Source: Prevotellaceae bacterium UBA4361
Lineage (GTDB): Bacteria; Bacteroidota; Bacteroidia; Bacteroidales; Bacteroidaceae
Direction: 5' to 3'
Assembly (NCBI GenBank): GCA_002393575.1
Contig: DGSN01000079.1
Coordinates: 1-18,021 of the forward strand
DNA: 18,021 nucleotides
Part shown: positions 1 to 5,200 of the stretch, piece after piece
Position numbering within the stretch: position 1 is the stretch's first letter
How the letters are laid out: each line of letters opens with the position of its first letter
Position numbers and translations under genes: made by a program
The notes under the pieces: model-generated
Told to the model about the DNA's origin: nothing
Seen by the model: the letters and a program-made list of their open reading frames with translations, nothing else
The model's database searches: none

Positions 1-60
1 GCAGGTCGTTCCGACCTACGGTTACTGAGCGAAGACCCTTCTCAGGGTCTATTGCACTAA
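1..60. other. Window edge with two small hairpins; possible tail of an upstream gene
   Basis: Two compact inverted repeats are visible: 3-8 with 12-17 (6-bp stem, 3-nt loop) and 33-38 with 45-50 (6-bp stem, 6-nt loop). One plus-strand frame is open from base 1 to a TAA at 58-60 (19 codons), so this could be the C-terminus of a gene cut by the window edge. The stretch is too short to recognise and may equally be non-coding. Confidence 0.2.
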
Positions 61-64
61 TATG

Positions 65-149
65 CGGATAATCATATAACGGAAATAACGGAAAGGCTCC
101 GCATGGAGCAAAATAAAAATTTCCGTTCTTTCTGTTCTTTCCGTGGGAC
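65..149. repeat. Palindromic repeat family A, copy 1 (outer left arm degenerate)
   Basis: This is an ~85-bp inverted-repeat unit. The right arm (121-149) carries TTCCGTTCTTT-like units ending in CCGTGGGAC. The left arm (78-94) holds two matching complementary units, and its outermost part has decayed. The centre is a small hairpin, GCTCC at 96-100 with GGAGC at 105-109. Copies 2 and 3 follow at a spacing of about 112 bp. Confidence 0.8.
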
Positions 150-175
150 ATAAAAAACATACGATGATAATAATA

Positions 176-260
176 GTCCCACGGAAATGACAGAAATGAC
201 AGAAAGGCTCCGTATGGAGCAAAATAAAAATTTCCGTTCTTTCCGTTCTTTCCGTGGGAC
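176..260. repeat. Palindromic repeat family A, copy 2 (best-preserved)
   Basis: The unit starts with GTCCCACGGAAA and ends with its reverse complement TTTCCGTGGGAC. The left arm contains three 9-nt units of the type AAATGACAG. The right arm contains three units of the complementary type TTCCGTTCT. The arms are similar but not identical, so they have drifted by point changes. The central hairpin is GCTCC, a GTAT loop, then GGAGC, followed by an A-rich stretch. Confidence 0.85.
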
Positions 261-287
261 AAAAAAGATGGTGCAAGCAATATCATT

Positions 288-373
288 GTCCCACAGAAAT
301 GACAGAAACGACGGAAAGGCTCCGCATAGAGCAAAATAAAAAATTTCTGTTATTTCCGTTATTTCCGTGGGAC
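288..373. repeat. Palindromic repeat family A, copy 3
   Basis: This has the same design as copy 2 and lies 112 bp downstream of it, with one extra A in the A-rich centre. The arms carry their own set of changes: ATTTCCGTT units on the right and a mix of GACAGAAAC and GACGGAAAG on the left. The central hairpin has one mismatch (GGAGC has become AGAGC). An A-rich tract (374-397) follows. Confidence 0.85.
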
Positions 374-402
374 ATAAAAAAAAGAAAAAAGAAAATAAGA
401 TT

Positions 403-455
403 CCCTTTCTCCAAAGCTCCTTAGAAAGAATCCCTACGAAGGATAGGAGAAAGGG
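403..455. repeat. 10-bp inverted repeat around a 33-bp centre
   Basis: CCCTTTCTCC at 403-412 is the perfect reverse complement of GGAGAAAGGG at 446-455. No T-run follows on either strand and no gene ends beside it, so a terminator role is not supported. It is one of several unrelated inverted repeats packed into this gene-free stretch. Confidence 0.6.
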
Positions 456-468
456 AGTTCTTTCGATT

Positions 469-492
469 GGCTTGCGCCGAACTAAAGGTTCT
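469..492. repeat. Direct repeat B, copy 1
   Basis: GGCTTGCGCCGAACTAAAGG plus TTCT recurs with a few substitutions at 842-864 (GGCTACGCCGAGCTGAAGG plus TTCT). The two copies lie about 373 bp apart and bracket the tandem box array and the 13-bp inverted-repeat segment, so the whole 469-873 block may have a common origin. Confidence 0.6.
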
Positions 493-502
493 ACTAAATG
501 AC

Positions 503-590
503 CGAGGGCTCGTTATCGAAACAACGAGCCCTCGTCGTAACTCAAACGAGGGCTCGCTTGAATAACAACGAAGGCTCGACTATTTAGTAA
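503..590. repeat. Four 22-bp tandem units, each opening with a 10-bp palindromic box
   Basis: Boxes of the form CGAGnnCTCG begin at 503, 525, 547 and 569, an exact 22-bp period. They read CGAGGGCTCG, CGAGCCCTCG, CGAGGGCTCG and CGAAGGCTCG (the last with one change). Each box is followed by 12 variable bases ending in AA. The first two boxes also form a 12-bp perfect stem (503-514 with 523-534, 8-nt loop). An 8-bp inverted repeat, TACTAAAT at 492-499 and ATTTAGTA at 582-589, encloses the array. Confidence 0.75.
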
Positions 591-610
591 AAACGAAAGA
601 AAAAACTGAT

Positions 611-873
611 GTCTCCTAAAGAAATATACTAAATACATGAGTTCGATATAACAAAATATGTTCTTTTGTAGTGCCTCTACGAGGCAGAAATCCTACAAAT
701 CTATTCAAAATCACTCGAAATCTCATTCATATTTGTAAGATTTGAGAAGATTTGTTAGATTTCTCGCGAAGCGACTCCTTATACCGAACTGACGTATACT
801 AAATGTACTAAATTTTAAAATTTAGCCGATTTAGCCAATTTGGCTACGCCGAGCTGAAGGTTCTTTAGGAGAC
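611..873. repeat. 263-bp segment bounded by 13-bp perfect inverted repeats (possible MITE-like element)
   Basis: GTCTCCTAAAGAA at 611-623 is the exact reverse complement of TTCTTTAGGAGAC at 861-873. The interior has no coding potential. It contains a nested hairpin (665-671 with 693-699, and 672-677 with 681-686) and an inverted array of AAATCT-type units (697-762). No clear target-site duplication is seen beside the termini (TGAT before, TTTT after), so transposon status is inferred from the terminal repeats alone. Confidence 0.45.
697..762. repeat. Inverted array of AAATCT / AGATTT units (degenerate palindrome, family C)
   Basis: The left arm has AAATCT-like units at 697-702, 708-713 (AAATCA) and 718-723. 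The right arm has AGATTT at 738-743, 748-753 and 757-762. The units are spaced 9-11 nt apart and surround a short centre (724-737). This is the 'three units, centre, three complementary units' layout of families A and D, with an unrelated unit sequence. Confidence 0.6.
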
Positions 874-892
874 TTTTTCTATTCTTCATGCC

Positions 893-1975
893 TCAAAGGG
901 AGTCCAAGAGGATTTCGACAAGGCGGGGCTTGGCGTAGTCGTCGAGGGAGGATTCGGGCAGCCATTCGTAGGTGGGAGGAAGAGATGGCGGAGAGGGAAC
1001 GTCCCACAGGTAGAAGTCGGTAAGGAGGATGCGATGGGTGAGGACGTGCTTCACTTGCGACTTGAGGAGGGTGAGAGTGCCTTCCACACCTGATTGACGG
1101 ATGAAGTCGTGAAGTTTGGCATTGGCAGCCCCCTCCAGCTCCCCCAAGGGGGAGGGTGAATCATCACTTTCGAAGAGGAGCGGTTCCCATAGTCCTTGCC
1201 AGATGTCGCCTGCGGAACGCCGATGGAAGGCGGTGGATTGCTGACACCTAATATATAAATAGGCGAAGTGGCGGGTCTTGATGGTGAGTTTCTTTTCCTT
1301 CACGGGCAGGGAGTCGATGCGTCCTGTGCGGAGTGCATCGCAAGTGGTGGTGAAGGGACAGATGACGCAACGCGGAGACTGAGGGGTACACTGGATGGCT
1401 CCGAAGTCCATCATCGCCTGATTGAAGGCAGCTGGCTGGTCGGCAGGAAGGAGTTGGTTGGCAAGGGAAGAGAAGAGTTTTTTGCCTTCGGTGGTGTTGA
1501 TGGGTGTGTCGATGCCGAAGTGTCGCGACAGGACACGATAGACGTTTCCATCGACAACGGCATGGGGTAAGCCGAAAGCAAAGGAGGCAATGGCAGCAGC
1601 GGTGTAGTCACCTACTCCCTTGAGGGAACGGATGGCTTCGTAGGTGCGAGGGAAACCGCCCATCTGCACGATTTGTTTGGCTGCTGCATGGAGGTTGCGG
1701 GCACGACTATAGTAGCCGAGTCCTTGCCATAGGCGCAGCACTTCGTCCTCGGATGCTGCTGCCAATGAGTCAACGGTAGGCCAACGGTGTACGAAACGCT
1801 CCCAGTATGCCCATCCCTGCTGTATGCGCGTCTGTTGCAGGATGACTTCGCTCAGCCAAATGAGGTATGGGTCGTGGGTATCTCGCCACGGCAGTTCACG
1901 GCGATTTTCTGCATACCAGCGAAGCAAGTCTGGGGTAAAGGAAGAAGGGGTCAACAAATTATCACAAAGGAACAC
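893..1975 (-). CDS. mutY: A/G-specific adenine glycosylase MutY
   Basis: This base-excision repair enzyme removes adenine mispaired with 8-oxoguanine. Residues 15-50 contain the N-terminal core with catalytic Glu43 (SEVILQQT). The helix-hairpin-helix is LKGVGDYTAAAI (118-129), and catalytic Asp142 lies in VVDGNVYRVLSR. The iron-sulfur ligands are Cys196, Cys203, Cys206 and Cys212 (C-x6-C-x2-C-x5-C). A C-terminal NUDIX-like domain that reads 8-oxoG follows. The length (360) is normal. Two oddities stand out. No ATG is available: the first possible start is GTG at 1975, with TTG codons at 1957 and 1954, all inside a dispersed repeat. Residues ~272-283 are encoded by a GC-rich palindrome within the NUDIX-like domain. 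All catalytic residues are intact, so the enzyme is probably functional. The call is secure; the exact start is not. Confidence 0.96.
   Translation of the reverse strand: MFLCDNLLTPSSFTPDLLRWYAENRRELPWRDTHDPYLIWLSEVILQQTRIQQGWAYWERFVHRWPTVDSLAAASEDEVLRLWQGLGYYSRARNLHAAAKQIVQMGGFPRTYEAIRSLKGVGDYTAAAIASFAFGLPHAVVDGNVYRVLSRHFGIDTPINTTEGKKLFSSLANQLLPADQPAAFNQAMMDFGAIQCTPQSPRCVICPFTTTCDALRTGRIDSLPVKEKKLTIKTRHFAYLYIRCQQSTAFHRRSAGDIWQGLWEPLLFESDDSPSPLGELEGAANAKLHDFIRQSGVEGTLTLLKSQVKHVLTHRILLTDFYLWDVPSPPSLPPTYEWLPESSLDDYAKPRLVEILLDSL
1129..1156. repeat. GC-rich palindromic repeat inserted in frame within mutY
   Basis: The core is CTCCCCC at 1139-1145, two A bases, then GGGGGAG at 1148-1154, preceded by CCCCCTCCAG. 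It is far more C/G-homopolymeric than the rest of mutY. It encodes the Ser-Pro/Gly-Glu-rich stretch SPSPLGELEGA at residues ~272-282. The sequence resembles GC-rich dispersed palindromes I recall from other Bacteroidota genomes; that family link is from memory and untested here. Confidence 0.6.
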
Positions 1976-2011
1976 AAATAATTATATTACACAAAGAAAA
2001 CGAAAAACATA
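1942..2011. repeat. Direct repeat E, copy 1 (covers the mutY start codon)
   Basis: About 70 bp starting AAGAAGGGGTCAACAAATTA recurs at 2054-2124, offset by exactly 112 bp at its start. There is one mismatch in the first ~41 bases, then looser A-rich similarity. The copy encodes the first dozen mutY residues (FLCDNLLTPS), which are not part of the conserved MutY core. The start context of mutY has therefore been supplied by a repeat. Confidence 0.75.
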
Positions 2012-2025
2012 GAGATTTCTCCATG

Positions 2026-2055
2026 CAAAGGTAGTGATTATTTTAGGATTATAAA
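2026..2055 (-). promoter_or_regulatory. Candidate mutY promoter (Bacteroidota -7/-33 type)
   Basis: Read on the minus strand, TACCTTTG (2033-2026) matches the TAnnTTTG -7 box. An imperfect -33 box (TTTA, 2055-2052) lies 18 nt upstream. Transcription would begin near 2019, giving a leader of about 44 nt to the GTG at 1975. The promoter sits between the two copies of direct repeat E. Confidence 0.55.
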
Positions 2056-2124
2056 GAAGGGGTCAACAAATTATCACGAAGGAACACAAATAATCATATT
2101 TTCACAAAGAAAAAAAAGAAAAAC
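2054..2124. repeat. Direct repeat E, copy 2
   Basis: This is the second copy of the AAGAAGGGGTCAACAAATTA repeat, upstream of the mutY promoter. If translated like copy 1 it would give nearly the same peptide and then a stop, so it encodes nothing here. It also forms the left arm of the inverted repeat 2062-2166. Confidence 0.75.
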
Positions 2125-2166
2125 ACGCTAACTTGATTTGTGCATTATTTGTGTTAATTTGTTGAC
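2062..2166. repeat. Imperfect ~105-bp palindrome built from repeat E
   Basis: The left arm begins GTCAACAAATTA and continues through ACACAAATAAT. The right arm ends with ATTATTTGTGTTAATTTGTTGAC, which reads back as the reverse complement of the left arm apart from a ~10-nt insertion in the left arm (TCACGAAGGA). The central part is A-rich. It lies between the terminator at 2169-2202 and the mutY promoter. Confidence 0.65.
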
Positions 2167-2168
2167 TG

Positions 2169-2202
2169 AAAAAAGGCTCGACAACGGGGAGGTTGTCGAG
2201 CC
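2169..2202 (-). terminator. Rho-independent terminator of the 1875-residue gene
   Basis: A perfect 11-bp stem is formed by GGCTCGACAAC (2175-2185) and GTTGTCGAGCC (2192-2202), with a 6-nt loop. On the minus strand it is followed by six T residues (2174-2169). It lies about 60 bp after the stop codon at 2260-2262. Confidence 0.9.
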
Positions 2203-2220
2203 AAACACTTATTGAGTACG

Positions 2221-2240
2221 AACGGACGAGTGTGTCCGTT
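2221..2240. other. Hairpin just after the stop codon of the 1875-residue gene
   Basis: AACGGAC (2221-2227) pairs with GTCCGTT (2234-2240) around a 6-nt loop. It sits between the stop codon and the main terminator. On the minus strand no T-run follows, so it may protect the 3' end of the mRNA rather than terminate transcription. On the plus strand a short T-run does follow. Confidence 0.4.
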
Positions 2241-2259
2241 TTTCTAAGAGACTGAGGGA

Positions 2260-5200
2260 TTACTTCTTGATGAACATCTTCTTGCCATCAATGATGTAAA
2301 CACCACTGTTGTTGACAGTCTTGAGACGCTGGCCAGAGAGCGTGAAGATGTTCTCTGCATTCTCAAGGAGTGCGTCGATGCTTGTGCGGTTAGCGATGCA
2401 GTCGATGCCAACAGCGTCGGCGTAGCGAACGAGTGTCCAGAGTGAGTTGTCGTTCTGAGCCTTGTTGCCGTAGCAAGAAGCACCTACTTCTGTGCCGTCG
2501 GTACCAATGAGACCGTAAGGAGTGCGGATGGTGTAATATGCTTCGCCATCCAACTCAACTGGAGATACAACGAGTACGGAACGCTTGTCGTATTCAACAG
2601 ACATTGACCACTCGTCGGTGCCTGCCATACCTACATATTCATGTCCATTGCCATAGTAGAAACCACCTTCGGCAGGAGTGAATGTGAGTCCAGCAGCATC
2701 TTCAGGCTTTTCTGCCAAGCTTACATTGCCAGTAGCAACGCTGAGCACGTAGCCAGTTGCCTTCTGGATGAAGACGTAAGCAACACCGTTCTCAGGAGTT
2801 GTTGCAGAGTGCTTGTAAGCAGCAGTTGCAGCAGCAAGGTTGTCGATAGCTGTCTTCAGCTCTTCGTCTGTTGCTTCAGCCTTCTCAGCTACAGCGTTAG
2901 CTTCGTCAACAGCAGCTGTGTAAGCGTCAACAGCTGTCTCAGGGATGAAGAAGAGGCCTTCGCCTACACCTTCGCGAGCGTTGATAGTTGCATTAGCACT
3001 TGCGATAGCTGCGTCGAGCTGTTCAGCGAGGGTAGATTCACCGATAGTCCAGAGAGCACGGTCGCCTACCTTTGCAGGAGACTTGTCAGCGTAGCAAGCA
3101 TCGCCTGCGTTTGTGCCGTCGGTACCAATCATCTGTTCTGCGTTGTTGAACTTAGAGAATGTGTAGAACACACCGTCTTCAGTTTCAACAGGAGAGATAA
3201 TCCATTCATACTTCTTGTCGGCAGCGTTCGACATAGTCCAGTTGTTAGAACCCTGGAAACCTACGTACTCAACACCATTGGTGATGTAGTAGCCACCGTT
3301 CTCGCCAGCTTCGAATTCTACGAATTCCTTGTTCTCACCGAGTTTCACACCCTGAGCAACATTCATGTAGAGACCAGAAGCCTTCTGCTGGATGTAGTAC
3401 TTCTTGCCAGCGATTGGAGTGAAGCCAGTGTCCTTCGTATAAACAGCGTTCTTGTAAGAGAGCCAGCTGATGTTGTTGTCTTCAGCGATGGTGTAAGTAA
3501 CTACGAGGTTACCCTCAGCATCAGCCTTTCCAACAGCAGTGAAGGTGTCGATGTAGAACATGGACTGACCATTGTTGAAGTTGAATTCCTTACCAGTAGT
3601 AACGTCAACAGCTTCGCCATCGCCTACCTGGAGTGTGATACCACGAGGAGTTTCGCCTGCCTCAACAGCACCATTGTTCAAACGAACGCGGGTGAAGATA
3701 GAAACATTGTAAGTAGCACCTGGTTCGAGGTTAGGAATGGTTGCAGTGAGCGTATTAGCTCCGAGAGCATTACCATCACCCGTCCAGTACTCGAAGAATG
3801 GAACCTTGAAGTTAGAACCATCGGAATTGCCTTCTACAGACCAAGTGTTGATGTAGAGAGCAGTGTCATAGTTAGTACAAGGAACGGCTGTTCCGTCTTG
3901 ACTGATTGTCCAAACAGAGAGGAGGAGGTCGTCGATTGTGTTAGCATCATCGTGCCACCCCGAGTTCCAAACAGTGTTCTTGTACTCGTTTGCCTCAGCG
4001 AGAGTGAGTGTACCATCGTCGTACTTAGCCTTGATAGCATCGAATGCTTCCTTGAAGGTAGCGTAAGCCTCTTCTGTGTAGAAGTTCGTGCTATTCATTT
4101 CCTGTTCAACAGAAGCGAGAACTGCATCGAGAGCAGCCTTAGCAGCGATAGAAGCCTTGGCAGCCTCGGTAGCAGCAACGAGTGCAGAAATAGCAGAAGA
4201 GAGCGATGCAGGGTCAGCCTTGTCAACTTCAGTAGCGATAGCAGCCTGGAGAGCAGCAAGAACGTCGGCATCCATCTTAGCGGTCTGGTCAACAGCCTGA
4301 GCGTCAGCCAAAGCAGCGTCGTAAGCAGCCACGAGTGCGTCGATGCTGAAGTCGCCTGTGCGAGTGAGCTTGAATGGACCACCGATGAACCAAGAGTAAG
4401 CCTGAGTGTGAGCACCCTTGAAACCGAGAGTCACAACGGTGTTGTCCTCAGCAACAGCAAATTCGAGAGAGTTGAGGTAGTAACCCTTGTCGAATGCAGC
4501 TGAAGCCTCACCCATGCTGTTAGGATAAGCAGTGAGCTTGTCGTCGAGAGCGATGCCACCGAGTGTAGCAATAGGAGTGCTGAAGCCGCCAGCTACGAGA
4601 TTGGCATTCGATGTAGCAGGGTCGGTGTCAGCAGCAATGCCTGAACGATAGAATCCGTAAGCATCGAGACGATAAGTACCTGCAGGGAGAGTTACATCCT
4701 GGAGGAGAGAGAAGTCGGTGAGATTGAGTGCACCCCAACCAGCGTAAGCCTCGATAGCCTTTGGTTCGCCAGAAGCATTGCTCCAGTTACCGCCTGTAGC
4801 AGCAACAGTCCAACCTTCCTGGTTCTTCTCGAAGTCTGCATTGACGATGAGGTCGGTGTAGTCGAGCTTGTTAGGGTTGTAGATAACGATGTTGGTTACG
4901 CCCAGAGTGCTGAGGTCTGTTCCGTCTTCAGGAAGCACATACTTGGTTTCTGCACCTCCCTCGCCATAGTTGACGAAGAAGATTGAACCCTTGCTTGCAT
5001 TGTTCTGAATAGCTTCTTCACTGCATTCACCATCATATACCTTATTATAAGTATATACATTCATGACGGTTTCGTTGTCGTCGTAAGTGCCAGTAGCATC
5101 TGTGACGCGAACAACGAGTTCACCGCTTTCGGTTACGACAACGCGGCGAGTACGAGTAACAGCGAGTGGGTTGCCATTGAGAGTTACGTTGTAAGCAGTG

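Noticed and set aside
49..276. A 75-codon minus-strand frame with repeated TERTER peptide
   Set aside because: It consists of the palindromic family A copies read through; the 9-nt unit naturally gives a 3-residue peptide repeat.
503..590. CRISPR-like or iteron origin array
   Set aside because: Repeats are only 10 bp with 12-bp gaps and there is no Rep or cas gene, so only the regular box array is reported.
2641..4503. A 620-codon open frame on the plus strand opposite the 1875-residue gene
   Set aside because: It is Ser/Cys/Val-rich with no domain or signal peptide, and sits exactly antisense to a well-supported coding region. Codon bias of the sense strand explains the absence of stops.
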